Shown here piece by piece: positions 46,455-59,400 of a DNA stretch of 64,000 nt. The stretch is from contig NW_025335268.1 of assembly GCF_004798865.1 (NCBI RefSeq), positions 7,839,127 through 7,903,126 of the forward strand, read 5' to 3'. Positions within the stretch are counted from its first letter, which is position 1, and every line of letters begins with the position of its first letter. The position numbers were made by a program, and so were the translations under genes. The notes under the pieces are model-generated. The model searched no databases. It was not told the DNA's origin and saw nothing but the letters and a program-made list of their open reading frames with translations. This stretch comes from Varanus komodoensis (lineage: Eukaryota > Chordata > Lepidosauria > Squamata > Varanidae).

Positions 46455-47361
46455 ACCCAGTGAATTATTTTTATTTTTTAAGTAATCAGCCAACTTGGTG
46501 AATCCTTTGTCAGGAAAGATTAACCTCCCCATGACTTACCCATATAGACTGCCCCCCTACACATAGGGACAATCGCAAATGGTGTTCCTTTTAAACAAGC
46601 CCTATGGCATTTTAGTACATAACATAGCAACCTCCGTTCCCATATAATTAATTGTCTCTGTATCATTTTCCTTTCTTGCTAAGCAAATCAATTTAAGGTT
46701 TAACTCAGCCAACTTGGGTGCATTTATTTCCATCATAATTCCATCTCCACGATGTAGGCATATGCACTCCATGCGTGCACACAGCCACGCTGAAGAATCA
46801 AATATATTGAATTGATTTTAAAATCTAAACAAGATGGAACAAAGCAACCTCCTTCCCTCCACATCCCCTGCAGTTAATATAAGACACCAGATCATTGTGT
46901 CTGGTTGGTCTGAAGCTGAGTCCTTGTTGGGTCATTTTTTAAGAGAGACACCTGCTGCTGCAGCTTCACTTTCACACTTGTTCGCATGATTGCAGCATGG
47001 TTAACAAGCCAAGTTAATCTTGCTGCAGGTGCAGACTGGATTTCCTTAATTACCCTAGCTGGGGTGGCTTTTCATATTGTCCAAATCCAGGCAAAATCAC
47101 TTCTTTAGGAACAGCAACTTGCAAACGTTGCCCATGGGCTGCTCTTGACTTACCTGAGCATTGCTGTTCTCCTGACAAGCCATGCTGCTGAGGTTCAGAA
47201 GACATGGCATGCCATGCTAGTGAGGGCAATTTGGCTAGCAGATGTACTGCAGGAGAAACAAGCCATGGAGGTTTATTTTCTTTGCTGGCTGGGTGTTTTT
47301 CTCTCCCCCATTTCCTCTTTTCTCCATGCAAAAGTCAGTCAGCTACTCCAAAAACACAAGA
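46455..47361. other. Intronic sequence, nothing recognised
   Basis: No gene or nameable repeat. Confidence 0.45.
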
Positions 47362-47625
47362 CAGTGGTGCCTCATACTTTGAATGACTCTAACATTGAAT
47401 GATCCAGAGTTCAAATGTTAAAGTTAAGTTAAAGTTAAGATAACATTGCTCCCAAGTTCGAACAATGCTTCTACATTTGAACTGCATGCAAAGTGAAAAA
47501 ATGTAGTCGCAGCATAAACATCATCTGTTTACCCTTCACTTTCTATTATTTCTAATGGGGACACTTGATCTGGACATCAAACAGCCTCCTGAAACAAATT
47601 AAGTTCGAAGTACAAGGCACCACTG
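47362..47625. mobile_element. Tigger-like MITE, 264 bp
   Basis: The left end CAGTGGTGCCTCATACTTTG and right end GTTCGAAGTACAAGGCACCACTG are inverted copies (CAGTGGTGCCT..TACTT.GAA). A TA follows the right end; the left flank is GA, probably a mutated TA. Ends of the CAGTGGTGCCTCG form are typical of TcMar-Tigger-like nonautonomous elements. Interior has a GTTAAAGTTAA tandem tract (about 47418-47440) and no coding region. Confidence 0.75.
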
Positions 47626-50600
47626 TACTTTAGTTGCTGTTAATTAGGGCTGGAAGCCATGCAACTGTGTGTCTTTTCTTCTCTTCTTTTGCGCCTCCTT
47701 GCCGTCTCATCGGCAGATCCGGTCATGAGTGGAATCATAAAATGCTGCTGAGGGAGACCATCCACTCCCTGTGCTAAGAGAGAGTGAGTGAGTGCTGGTG
47801 CAGCCTTTGGCTCTGCTGGGGGTCATTTTCTCAGGTCTCATCTCCACCCTCTGGGGAACTGGCCATGAATTGAAGGATTTTAAAACTGGGAATTTATAAT
47901 ATCTAGTTTAATTAACATGTTAAACTGGATCTAAGCAACTTTACTAAAAAAACTGAAAAAAAGGTTGTGTGTTCAGTAAGGATACACCCACATGAGTGTG
48001 CATAAGCATACTGGAAACTTTAAACAATTGAACTGATTTGATCTATTTTCAATAACATAGCATTGTTAAATATAAGAGTGGACCCAAGTGCATATTTATA
48101 GCATAACTGCAAACTATACAACATGTTTTCTCATGGAAATTTCAAAAATAAAAATGGAGAAATAATCCAAATCACTGTTCTAGACTTGGTTGAAAATTAG
48201 AATAATGTGCAATCTGTGCAACACATTTTACATAACACAGTGAAGACATTTCTTAAACAAATAAAATATTGTTCATGTAATTGCTTCTCTAAATTTTAAA
48301 TTACCTAATGCTATCAAATCACCAGGTTGAGAAGGTTTTAAATTGTGGAAATGCAAACCTTTAATTTCTACATTTGGGGGAAAAGCATTTAAGTGTATTT
48401 ATGAAAGAATGGATTTTGGATTTCATAAATGGGTCTAGTTAATTTGCTATTTTTAAAACTTCTGAAACATTTCCTGTTGCCATGACAATTTCATTTCCAT
48501 AAACATAGTTCTCTCTGTGTGTGTCTGTGTGTACACCTATTTGACACTGTAGATGCTATTCTGTATTTGAGGACAGTGAATTGAAGATATTGGTACAGAA
48601 CTAGTGGTACAAGATGTACACGAATGACATTTTATAAGGGCATTGATATTCTGCTTTTTGGCACTAGCCTGTTCCCCAAAACAGTTTACAATAAATACAG
48701 TATTTATTTATTTATTACTAAACTTCCTAGTAGCTGAAGTATTCCATTATATTGGAAATCCCCAAGCCAATCCCTAAACATATAATTAAGAGATCAGAAT
48801 AGGATCATTAAAAATGCAGTCTATTAGTGGGTGGTGGGAGGGAGTTTTTAGCTCAAACAAAAATATCAAATACTTTGCAGCTTGTCTGAAGCTCAAAAGA
48901 GATGGAATCAACTCCTCAGTTGCGATAGAGAGAGAGCACCACTCTCTGGGTGTTACCACTGAAAAGCTGCTGTCCCACTTCCTGATCACAACCTTTTCCC
49001 AGTAGTGAAAAATACAGCGGTTTTAGAGGAATTCTAAGAATCCTTGGCTTAGTATACTAAGATAAGCTTTCGAAAATGTTAGCTCAGTCTTAAATAGTCC
49101 AGATTTTACAAACAGAACATAGTTTTCATATGGATCTGATAGTCCGTTACATTTTTAGCATAGAACAAGTATAATTTAATCAAAATGTGAAATTTGGACA
49201 AATTATTACTACAGTACATCAAAACAGCAGCACAATTGAGTATTCTAGTTGTAAAAAACTACATTAGGAATATTAAAAAGATGGCTCTAAATCTTTATTA
49301 TGTGTACATGATCTCTCTAACTGGTTACAATTTTAAGTGTTCTGATTTTTCAAGAAAACCATAAAGCATCACAATAAGCACACATCAGAAGGATAAAAAT
49401 AGGAGCGCAAACCATGTAGTAGCCAGCACAATACTTTTAGATGCCCGAGCAAGTAAGTTTTAAGTGGTCCTGAAATAAGAGCCATATCTGCACCAGTCAA
49501 TCTTCAAAAGGAGAAAGCACCATTGTAGAGAAGGACCTCTGCTTAGTTCCTACACAAAAGAGCTTCTCCTGGCAAGGGTGGCAAGAGAAGATTGTAAGGC
49601 ACAAGCAGGTTGGTATACTTGTGCAGTAAAGAGTATAAGATATCGGTGATATTAATATTGCCTGTTGTTACCATACTTTAATCAAATTAAAGGCCTGCAC
49701 CGTACATGTAATCAAATTAAATCATTGCTTACAGTCTCTATTCTTCATATGCTTTGTATCCATAATCACTGACACATTTCATCTGCACTGTCATATAGGC
49801 CAACATTGCTGGTGCTGCGTTGGTGTCTACAAAGGTACTCTTTTAATGGGTAGAGGGAGAACAAATTCCTGTCAAATTACCTTATGTACATTACCGTGCT
49901 CACAACAAGATTTGGATGAAGCAACAGCCCTCTGCCATTTGGTGGAGGATCCTTGCAAAATTCTGTTTGCTGGGGTCATGTCCCCTCTTCGATTTACTCC
50001 ATTGGAATCTTTTTTTTTCCCCAGGAACTCCTACTCATTTTTCAACTTTTGTTTTTTAGGATTGTAATGCTTTGCTAGTTTTCTCTCTGAAATAGAAGCA
50101 ACAGTACCACAAATCTACAGGTGTATAAGAAGCCCAAACTATCTGCCCCTAGTTCTTTGTTTCTTTTCTTGTATGATATAAATAATGATGTGCTTTAATT
50201 GCACTTTCAGACATCACTTTCCTTGCCAGCCAATGAAGTTAGGCAAAGTCAGGGACATGTCATCCCATTGCATGAGATGATTGCATTAGGTGTTCCAAGA
50301 GCAGGAGACATGGAAGAGCAACAACCCTGTGTACCCCTTATAATATCTAGCTTAGCCCTTGACATGTCAGTTTACAGTGTATATGATAGAGGTCAAAGCA
50401 CAACAGCTAGTAAGTGTGGTGAAACATGGAATTGCATTTCCGGATGTATGGGAAATAAACTGAATCAAGCAAAGTCCTTCTGGAATCACTTGGTTCTTTA
50501 TAGGCAGTGTTCAGGAAATAGAATAGAGATTTTGGGGTAGACATTTGGCTTTCCTGTCTTGGAACGTAAAAATGCAACTTTTCCCACTCTTCTGTTCTTA

Positions 50601-51185
50601 AGTACAAAATAAGGGATAGGGAGACTTCCCATGCAGAAAGCCTTTTTATTTTAAATTTTTATACCTATGTATACATTTCATTTGTATGCATCAAAATTGA
50701 TATATTTTAATTTATGTTGCTACATCTGGGGGAAAAGTTATATTGACTCTGTTCACAGTAGTGAAAGCCAAAAACTTGTGATTCACAAAAACACTCTCTT
50801 GTGTATGATTTTGTAAAGAAAACAAATTATACCAAAAGTGGAAGAAAGGAATCTAAAATCTAAAATATTGCTAAATTGGAAACATCTAAGCAAACTCCAT
50901 TTGGTGCTGATGTGGGTTTACTGTTACACTGATGTCTCATAATTGTTTGATAATGACCGCAAAGGGAAGAGAAGAAAAGGCTGCTTCTAGGGAAACGTCT
51001 GTCCAGATGTGCATGTGACCTAAACTAGGCAAAAATAGCACTGCCTAGAATGTGCAGCGGAATGGGTGGTGAGAAGACCATTGTCATAATTCTTTGAGTC
51101 CCTTCTGTTTGGTGAAGACAGCTGCTCTCTGACAAACTGAATATAAAATTGAGGTTGCTGACAATAGAATTTTACTCATATGAAG
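47626..51185. other. Intronic AT-rich sequence, nothing clear
   Basis: A possible L2/SINE tail with TTTATTTATTTATTACTA lies at about 48700-48720. No gene recognised. Candidate conserved noncoding DNA cannot be judged from one species. Confidence 0.4.
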
Positions 51186-51390
51186 GGGTCATAGTTGGTA
51201 ATAGAGCATAGTTTTTGCATGCAGAAGGTCTCAGGTTCAATCCTAGTTAAAAGGGTCAGGTAGAGGTGTTGGGAAAAGTGTCTTTCTGCAGTAAACCCTG
51301 GACGGTTACTGCTAGAATAAGCAACACTGGGCTAGATGAGAGATGGTCTGAATATATACTCATATAAGGTCGCTTCAGCTTCATGTATTT
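51186..51390 (+). mobile_element. Second tRNA-derived SINE family, sense copy
   Basis: The head has TTGGTAATAGAGCATAG and TTTGCATGCAGAAGGTC, then a B-box-like GGTTCAATCC (51234-51243). The body includes AAAAGGGTCAGGTAGAGGTG and CACTGGGCTAGATGAGAGAT; the end is ATAAGGTCGCTTCAGCTTCATG. It is distinct from the Sauria SINE in head and body. The antisense relative is at 34300-34470. The B box fits the consensus apart from one base. Confidence 0.7.
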
Positions 51391-52814
51391 TGAGGTGCTG
51401 GTTTTCAGACATCGTATGGAATATGATGGTAAGGTGGGAGGAAACCAATGTAACTATCCTGTATCTTGACCAAGAATGTGCAAATCAACAAAACTTAAGT
51501 TCTCTGAATTACACCTCAAAGTTAATTCTGATTCAGGTCTGTATCAGTTTGCAAGTTTTGTTTTTTAAAAATCTTCATGTAAAATTTCATGCATATTTTC
51601 ACAAATGTACACATCAGTGGTATGCATTTTTGAAATGGATACAACCTTACCCCTTTATTGAGACATGTTTGTGCATGTTTTTTTGAAAGTGAATGGTTTT
51701 ATGCACATTTCTAAATGTGTGCATACTGTTGAAAACATTTTGAAGTCTGCAAATTGCATTGTGAAAGCCAGGAATCGCCACAGATTATATCTGAGCCCAT
51801 GTTGTGTCTGGAAGGTGCAGATCAGGTAAATTCTGATCAAAACCAGGTTAAAACTAGTGTTTTATACTAACCATTAACCAGTGTACATCCCTGTATATAC
51901 ACATAAATAACCAGTTATACATCCCTACTCTTGACTTGCTTTTCAGGCCAGAGATAAAGTCTCACAAACAGTATTTAGTTATTAGTTTGGAGCCAGGTTG
52001 GGGGTAATAAAAGTTTCCACTTTTCAATAGTAAAAGTAATTGTGAATTATATCTTCCAAATGAGCAAACAGCCAAGATCTAAAATCCAAGCATAATTACT
52101 GTAAAATTTTATCTATTCTTCATTTAATAAGCACAGTTCATTTTTAATTGTTTAAGATACTTCACATTAAATGTTTTGTAGAATAATTTGTGTAAAGGGG
52201 GGGAAATAGAATCTTAGCAACACAAGGCCTCTTCCCCATGATTGGCAGGTTTGCTAACTAGTGGGTAGAAACTGCCAATTCTTAGGTGTGAGTTATGAAG
52301 TAGGTGGATTAGTGGGCTTCTGCTATTGTTAATTGTTTTATATTGTAACATCTAAGGGACTGAAGTGAGAGCTGTGCTCTCAGCAGAAATAGACAGGTAC
52401 TGTATTCCTAAATTTGTTAAGGAATAAGGAATAAACCACATATCACAGTGGGATTTACTTCTGAGTAACTATGTATAGGACTATGCGATGAAGGATTGGT
52501 GATGGAGGATATTTTGCAGCATCATTAAGAGATTGGCAAAAGATCTGAAAATGTAGGTATGAACGCTGGTAAAAATGCGGTTCAAGTAAGTAGTTCTTCA
52601 CTAGTGACATATGTTTCAGCTGTCTTATTTACCAGGCACAGACCTCATTTTCTGGTGTTTGGTGAGAGTCAGGACAGTTAAAAGGAAGTATTTCATAGTG
52701 ATTAGATGAACTGTGCAGTTCATTGGCACAAGTTGTAATGACAGCCACCAACTTCATGTCCTTAAAAGGGGATTGGGCAAATTCATGGAGGATCCATTCA
52801 GTGACTTGCAAATG
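51391..52814. other. Intronic sequence
   Basis: Only a foldback scrap at about 52448-52495 (CAGTGGGATTTACTTCTGAG then TATGTATAGGACTATG) was recognised. Confidence 0.45.
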
Positions 52815-53310
52815 TACTTTTTTATTTGTTTCATTTCTATACTACCTAGTAGCTGAATCTCTCTGGGCAGTTCATAACAATCAAAATACAGAAGGTGCAA
52901 CAAAAACACAAATACAAATACAATAAAACGTCTAAAATTCCAGCATGCAAATTTAAAACCGCTTGAAGTTCTAATATACCAAAAAAATAGTTTAACATCT
53001 AAAATATTTTGATTAAAAACTATAGATAGTTAAAACAGCAAACATCATCCAACATATGAGTATGCTGTTAAATGCCCGGAAATAGAAGCCAGTTTTAACT
53101 TGAAAAGATGACAGAGTTGGTGCCAGGTGGACCTCAGTGCAGAGGTCCGGAATTATGGGGACACCATTGAAAAGGCCCTCATCCTCAATTTCTCTTTCTG
53201 GGCTTCCCTTGGAGGTCGCAGTTGGAAGAAGGCTCCAGATGCAGACGGCAGGGTTCAAGTAGAATGAGGTTGGGAGAGGCATTCCATTAGTTATTGAGGT
53301 CCCAGGCCCG
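52815..53310 (-). mobile_element. L2-type LINE 3' untranslated end, antisense
   Basis: Left side TTTTATTTGTTTCATTTCTA, CTCTCTGGGCAGTTCATAAC and an A-rich block. The right side has GTTGGTGCCAGGTGGACCTC, GGAATTATGGGGACACCATT and GAAAAGGCCC, matching the corresponding stretch at 15600-15690 (GGTGCCAGGCAAACCTCC and GAGAAGGCCCTG). The same family is in the same orientation there. It ends where the Tc1 element begins. Confidence 0.7.
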
Positions 53311-53311
53311 A

Positions 53312-55036
53312 CGGTGTATTTGCTGCACCATTTGACTCTTCCACATTTTGTTGTGTTACAGCCTGGAATTGAAAAGGATTTAATTGGCATTATTACTATT
53401 TAATGTAGGTGAAACACTGTGAAGGTGAAAAATATGCTTATTGTTGCACAAAAACAAAGACGGACACTTGCTGGTTGTTTAAAATATTCACTCACATCCC
53501 AGGGAAACACTAGAAACACCTTTAGCACCAAGTCTTCTTGGTTAAGTTCTGTCATCTCTGCAGAACTGACTCTGCAGTGTTTGCCATTTCTCCTGGGGAA
53601 ACTGTTCTAGCTCTGACAGGTGGATAGTTTGTGAACAACTTTCAAGTCTTGCCACAGATTCTCAGTCAGATTGAGGTCAGGACTTTAACTGGACCATTCT
53701 GAAACATTCAGATGCTTGTTTTTAAACTGCTCCAGAGTTGTGCACTTCGGGTCACTGTGTTGTTTCTAGTGCTTGCTAAGGTCACTCTTATTCCAGGGAG
53801 CCTTCTTTTGCTGACCACCCACGGTCTTAACATTATTTTGTTTTTAATGTCTTTAATGTATCAGTTTTGCTATTTTACTTGTTTTAACATTATACAATTC
53901 ATTGCCCAAGAATCTGCTTGGTTGTGGTGCAGTGTAGAAATGCTGTAAATGAATTAATAATTTCTCCTGCTGGAAAGTAAAATTCTGTCCCAGTCCCAAG
54001 TCCCTTGCAGCCTGAAAAAGGCTTTCCTGTAAAATTGCCCTGACTTTGGCTCCAACTGTTTTGCCCTCAATCCTTACTATTTTTCCAGGCCCTGGCAAAG
54101 AGAAACATACCCACAACCTGATGTTGCCACCACTCTGCTTTGCCATGGGGGTGGTGTGCTTAGGGCAATAAGTGCTATTGTCTTTGCACCATACATAGCA
54201 TCTTTCAGCAAGGCCTAAATGGTAGATTTTAGTTCCATCAGACTAGAGCACATTTTCCCACATGTTTGCTGTGTCCCCCACTTGTCTTTATAACGTCGAA
54301 CAGGCTTTGATATGGGCTTGTTTCAGCAATGGCTTTCTTCTTGCCTCACTTCCATAAATCCCAGCTTTGTGGAACATTTGTTTAATGGTTGTCCAATGGA
54401 TGGACAACCATCAGTTCTATAGTTCTCCCATTTCAACTGTAGATCTCTCTAGTCCCTTCAGAGTTACTATAGACCTCTTGGCTTCATATATAATACCTTT
54501 CCTACCCAGTCAGTGAATGTGGTGGATGGCCTTCTCGAGGTAGAACCATGATTTAACCATACTTTTCCATTTTGTAATAAGGGATTTAACAGTGCAATAA
54601 TTTGGGATTTTTAAACATCTCCATCCTGATTGATGCTTTTGCACAACTCTTTCTTGAAGTAGTTTTTATAGCTTCCCTATATATATGATGCTGCTTGTTT
54701 AGATATGTTTGCCAGCAAATTCCAAGACCTTGAAGAACTAAGTATATTTACTGTGAGATCACATGGCCCATTCAACTACTTCGCGTATGTGACTTCTGCA
54801 GGCAGTGGGTTGCATTGGAGCTTATGTAGAGATGTCACAGTAAAAGGGGTGAATATTGGCAACAAGTGCCAGTTTGTTTTTGTTTACTTTTGTGCCACTG
54901 TAAAATTATTTTCCACCTTTACAGTTTTGAGTATCTTGTGTATATGAATTAAATCCACTTTATTCCAGGCTGTAACACAACAAACTATGGAGAAGGCAGG
55001 ATGGTGGGGGTGAAGGAATACTTCTGCAAGGCACTG
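53312..55036 (-). mobile_element. Tc1/mariner transposon, nearly full length, inactive
   Basis: A 21-bp perfect inverted pair (53349-53369 and 54962-54982, containing TTGTGTTACAGCCTGGAA) lies just inside the two ends. The right end closes with CTTCTGCAAGGCACTG and a TA (55037-55038). The minus strand reads as a Tc1 transposase: SDGTKI near 54240 (first catalytic D region), GGNIRLWVCFSLPGPGKIVR and IEGKTVGAKVRAILQESLFQ, then RDLGLGQNFTFQQE near 53965. Further left come SPDLN and ENLWQDLKVVHKLST (about 53690-53620). Stops and an insertion (53824-53962) inactivate it. It belongs to the fish/amphibian-type Tc1 group whose ends read CAGTGCCTTGCA. Confidence 0.88.
53824..53962 (+). mobile_element. 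L2-type 3' end nested in the Tc1 element
   Basis: ATTTTGTTTTTAATGTCTTT ... CATTGCCCAAGAATCTGC, TTGGTTGTGGTGCAGTGTAG and AAATGCTGTAAATGAATTAA: the standard CCGCCC.....GGGCGGTATAGAAATG...AATAAATAA tail of L2-type elements. It separates FTFQQE from the block that should carry the second catalytic aspartate, so it inserted into the transposase gene. The left edge is uncertain (53765-53824). Confidence 0.65.
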
Positions 55037-58000
55037 TAATTCTTCATTGATTAGGGTTCTCCTTTCATGGTGTTTCTAGGACTCAAAAGGGCTGAGTAAA
55101 GTTTCTGCTGATCATTCATAGCATTGATTCCTGTGGGGATATATTTTCATTTGTGAAAACCTCCCATGACACAGTGGAACTTTAAACTGAAAATGGGAGG
55201 GTGAAAGCTTACAGCTGTTCTCCCAAATTACCATGATCCAAATCCAAATTTGGACTGCATTTGTTTATACCCAAGTAAGCTCTGCTGGGCATGACTGGCA
55301 GAATGTTTAGTTTGGCTCAGACCATTTGAGGTGGGAAGGAGGATTTTTCTTGCTTTTAGGGCATGTGAATATATATACATATGTGTTAACAGGGCACCAA
55401 GCCCAGCACCATTGTTTAGCTAGGCAAAACAGGGCAGTGGAAAATGGAGGCTGGAGTGTCTGCTACTGCTGTGCCACTCTTGCCACCAAACTCAGTGGCA
55501 GAAATGGGGAAACTACAGAAAAGCATTGTAACTGAATTCACACATGCAAGCAGTGCTGAAATGTGGAAACCTTAGAATAATCCATTGATTCCCTGTGGGG
55601 ATTCAAGGTAACCAAGCATGCCATTCTGAATGCTTGCTGAATTCACACATAACAACAAGCTTTTCCTGCCATGGTTGGTTGTTATATGTGAACGCAGACC
55701 GTGACAGTGTATCTTTGAAACCAACGAACTTGGTTTTTAAATCTGCAGAGGACAGCCTGTTGTGGAATAAATGAATATAATGGGCAGACTGGAACCTTCT
55801 AGCAATGCATAATAATCAAAGGGAATCTCAGAAGGGTTTCTTTATGACAAAAGGAGGTTTTTGAAATGTGTCTCAGTTTTCTTCTGAGAAATGCTGGAGG
55901 GTAATGGTTGGAGTGTGAGCCTTTTTCAGTGCTTTGCATTTGTGTTGATGCCAGTCCCCTTGCCTAGTAGGTACAAGATCAACCCTGCAAAATGAACAGT
56001 CATTTGCTAGCATTTCTCAATTGAGATTATACTGAAGGTGTTAAACTCAGCTTTTCTTGGCACATATTTTTTATATGCAGAGAATACTCACCCTTAAATG
56101 TGACTCACTCAAACTCTGGGTTGTAACCTGGACAAGAGCTACACCAACCTTGTTTGCTGCTTTCTCACTGATCATGTAGAACAGAGGGTAGATGCCACAG
56201 CCAGAACAGGAATATCCCCTGTTCAAAGTCCTTAAGTCAACGGACTTTGCTTTTTGCAAGCAGTTCTTGCAGACCCAGTTGGTCTGGCTAAGGTGACAGT
56301 GTTCCTGATTCTAATATTCTTCATGGCATTGTTTTCCAGTGTTGAAATGCAAGAAGCAGCTTACCTGATTTGGCCAGGAGAGCACCATGGCTGCTTCTTG
56401 CTTTTGGGGTGGGTTCCTGCTCCTGCTCCACTTACTGGAAGCTGCATCTCACTTCTTCTGTCTTTCTGTGGAACTCCTGGAAGACTGGGAGGGACCTAAA
56501 ATAGCCACAAGGAGGATTCTTAGTATTGTGTTCTGCATCACGGTCCTAAGATTTTCTTCCCAAGCTCATTTGCAGTGCTTCCTTACAAGGCTTTGAGAAA
56601 TGCCTTCAAGTCTAGATCAAAGAGAGGCCATGAAGCTGACATATTTCACACTCACGGAAGCAGACGTACTTCACATAAGCATTACATAAGTTCCACATAG
56701 TTGAACTTTGTTTTAAAATGACAGCAACTCTTAAGCTATCAGGGACAGTGTGGCTTTATCTATTTGTTTGTAGACTTTTATTTTTGTATGTGATCAGCAT
56801 ATTTATAAGCCTGGCCTCATGTCAGGCATAAGCCCTGTGATGGTAAGAGTTCAGAGCTCCAAGATTAAAAGACATAATTCAGTTATGCTGTTCCTTGTTG
56901 GTTATCTTACGTCATGCAAGACTAAAAGAAAATACTGAATGAAAGGTGGGAACAAGCTCTTAAAAGCTCTTAAGTAATGTTCTTCACTACATCTTTCCTC
57001 CCTTACTGTAGAGGATAATTGCATTTCTACTGAATGGACGAAGGAAGCAATATGGGATTGGGTCATTTCCCCTCCTCCCTAATTATAGTGCTGGACAGCT
57101 GTTCCTGTGGTGTGACATTTGTGTGCACAGTGATGTACATATAACTAGAAAGATGGCTGGCCTTTCAGTAGAAGGTTGCCAAGTCTCTGCAGCCTTCAGA
57201 GTGTCGTAGAATAAAAATAAAACGGTAAAAATTCATGTTCACACATTCCCCCTCCCAATTTATTGGAAGAAAAGCACAATATTTTCCTGACTTGTATGTT
57301 TTAAAATCTGGGTTTTAAAAGCACAGTTGGGACTTGTTCCCTAGCAACAGTGCACATCTAAGCCTTGTGAATGATGCCAGTGTTGTAAAAAGCTGCCCTG
57401 AAGAATGAAGCAGCTATAAATGTTGGGGGTGGAAAGCCTAGGAAAAAGCTAGTGTGGTACAAGAAACTATGAGAAATCTTCCAGAACCCAAGAGACTATA
57501 ACAGAGAAATCAAGGACATTAAGGTAAGAACAGTCACCACAGAGAAACATGAAGAACTTACTACTTGGTTGAAAGCCAGTTCAGACAGCCAAAAAGAAAC
57601 TGATGCCAGTTCTCTTAAAAGGACGGCAGGCAAATACATCTGTGGGATAGGTTGGAGAGTGACTGACAAAAGTGTCCCCAAATATAGCTACTATAAAAGG
57701 TTTATAAACCACGAGTCTTTACATGTTTTCTAGATAGTGATGTGAGTCCCAAGCTGGTCTGTGTTTCTTTTAGGCTAGAAGGGAGGTTGTGAACTTTAAG
57801 CTGTACTTGTCTAGCTGACTTAAAAGTAGAACACCAAGAAAAGAAACAATTTTTTTCAGAGGTTTATGAGTTTAGAAAAGTCAAATAGTTATAAATATCT
57901 GTGAACAGTACAAAATTAATAGTGCCTCTAAACCAATAACCATTAATTCTGCAAAAAAATGTTTTCTGGAAATACTTTTTGTCTCTCATTTTGGATGAGG

Positions 58001-58989
58001 AGAAAGGTCTTTGTTTTGGGGTGAGGAAACAAATCGGAAAAGTATTGTTTGAATTCTAATTATCATGCAGGCAGAACCTTCCTGGGAATAAGTCTGTTTG
58101 AGCTCAGTGGCATGCACTTCTGAGTAGACTTGTATATAATTGCACTGTTTACCCTGCAGCCATTCAGTAGAGTTTCTTGCTAAAACTTCCAAAACAACCC
58201 CAGAGGAACTTTGATACTTCAGCCATTTGCAGTGGGTTAAAAGGAAATGGAGGAAGTGCATCTTTTTGCTCTATCCACCACATTCCCAGGTTTTTAGCTT
58301 AATTGCATGGTTCTTCCTAGCCAGCTGCTTTAAATAGTAGCTGATGTTGGGGAATGTTATGAATTTGGAAGCAAAAGGCAGGAAGTAAAAAAGTAGGTGT
58401 TTATCAGAAGAGCAGGCAGACATGTCCTCCTCTTCCTCCTCCTCCTTCTCCTCTTTTTAGATTCTTTGGGTGTTTCTGGGAGAAGAGCACCATGACTCTA
58501 GCATGCCCATTTATCTACTAGGCAGCCTCACACTTCCTCAGCTCCTGCTTTAAAGAATAAAATGGGAACAATCATGTTGGTTTTTTAAATTATGGTTAGA
58601 TTTTCTTTCATTTGTATGCTTCTTTCCTCCAAAAGAAATTTGTGTTCAAGGCAGTTCATAGAAGGCACCAAAGAGAAACAAGTAACAGGAAGATTCATAG
58701 TTAGCCTTCAGATGAGTTATCTTTTTGTGGGTCTTTGGAGGTATCTGAACAAGGGACTCACCAGCCAAGCTTGGCACACAGGTGGCTTCATTCATATAGA
58801 AACCTGTTCTTTCTCTTGAGTGATGTGTGTTGGAGAGTACATTACTCAGTTTAAAACAAAACAAAACCCGATAGAGCTGTTGAATTGCATTGTTATTTAA
58901 TATTCCATCTTTGAGTAATTCCATCTAGGAATACTATAGCTCTTTTGCCTTTGAATCAAGTTTTGCTATATAATTATGGGATGGTTCTC
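55037..58989. other. Intronic sequence with foldback scraps
   Basis: A hairpin-like repeat lies at 55642-55692: TTCACACATAACAAC and its inverted partner GTTGTTATATGTGAA, 14 of 15 matching. A foldback scrap is at about 58075-58150 and a SINE/L2 tail fragment at about 58600-58660. Nothing else recognised. Confidence 0.45.
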
Positions 58990-59300
58990 CAATAAAGACT
59001 ATTTATTTATTTCAGTTTATATGCCACTATCTAACAAGATGTTCTCAGGGTGTCCCACACAATAAAGTAGGCAAAGACAAGGAATACAATACAAAAATTA
59101 AAAGGCTGTGGAATATATTTTAAAAAATCAAGCTATTCTAAAATGTCTAGTTGAAAAGGAATGTCTTTGCCCGTTCCTGAAAAGATAAAAGTGTGAAAAC
59201 CCGATGAGTTCCTTGTGGAGGACATTCTATAAACAGGGTGCCATGACTAAGAAGGTAACGTCTCTTGGCAGGGCACCTTAAGGAGGGTCTCTGAAGCATT
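58990..59300 (-). mobile_element. L2-type LINE 3' untranslated end, antisense
   Basis: TTATTTATTTCAGTTTATAT, GCCACTATCTAACAAGATG and TTCTCAGGGTG, then an A-rich block. The right part, GGACATTCTATAAACAGGGT and TAAGAAGGTAACGTCTC, mirrors the order seen in 15365-15890. More diverged than the other copies. Confidence 0.55.
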
Positions 59301-59322
59301 CTCTAGTCTGTTGTGCTCAGTG

Positions 59323-59400
59323 TGTTTTGGACTACAGCTCCCATCAGTCCCAGGTAGTATGTCCATTCATCAGGAATCCTAGGAGTTGTAGTCCAAAACA
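59323..59400. repeat. Foldback repeat with two ACTACANNTCCC arms
   Basis: The left arm TGTTTTGGACTACAGCTCC (59323-59341) and right arm GGAGTTGTAGTCCAAAACA (59382-59400) are inverted copies, 18 of 19 matching. Each arm contains ACTACANNTCC, the core of the ZNF143/SBF binding motif. It is the sharpest copy of a family with worn members at about 26085, 29400, 35840 and 41440. The short palindromic build fits a MITE. Confidence 0.7.

Noticed and set aside
55640-55695. Hairpin considered as a microRNA precursor
   Set aside because: Arms are short and resemble a common foldback repeat word; loop and stem length do not fit a typical precursor.
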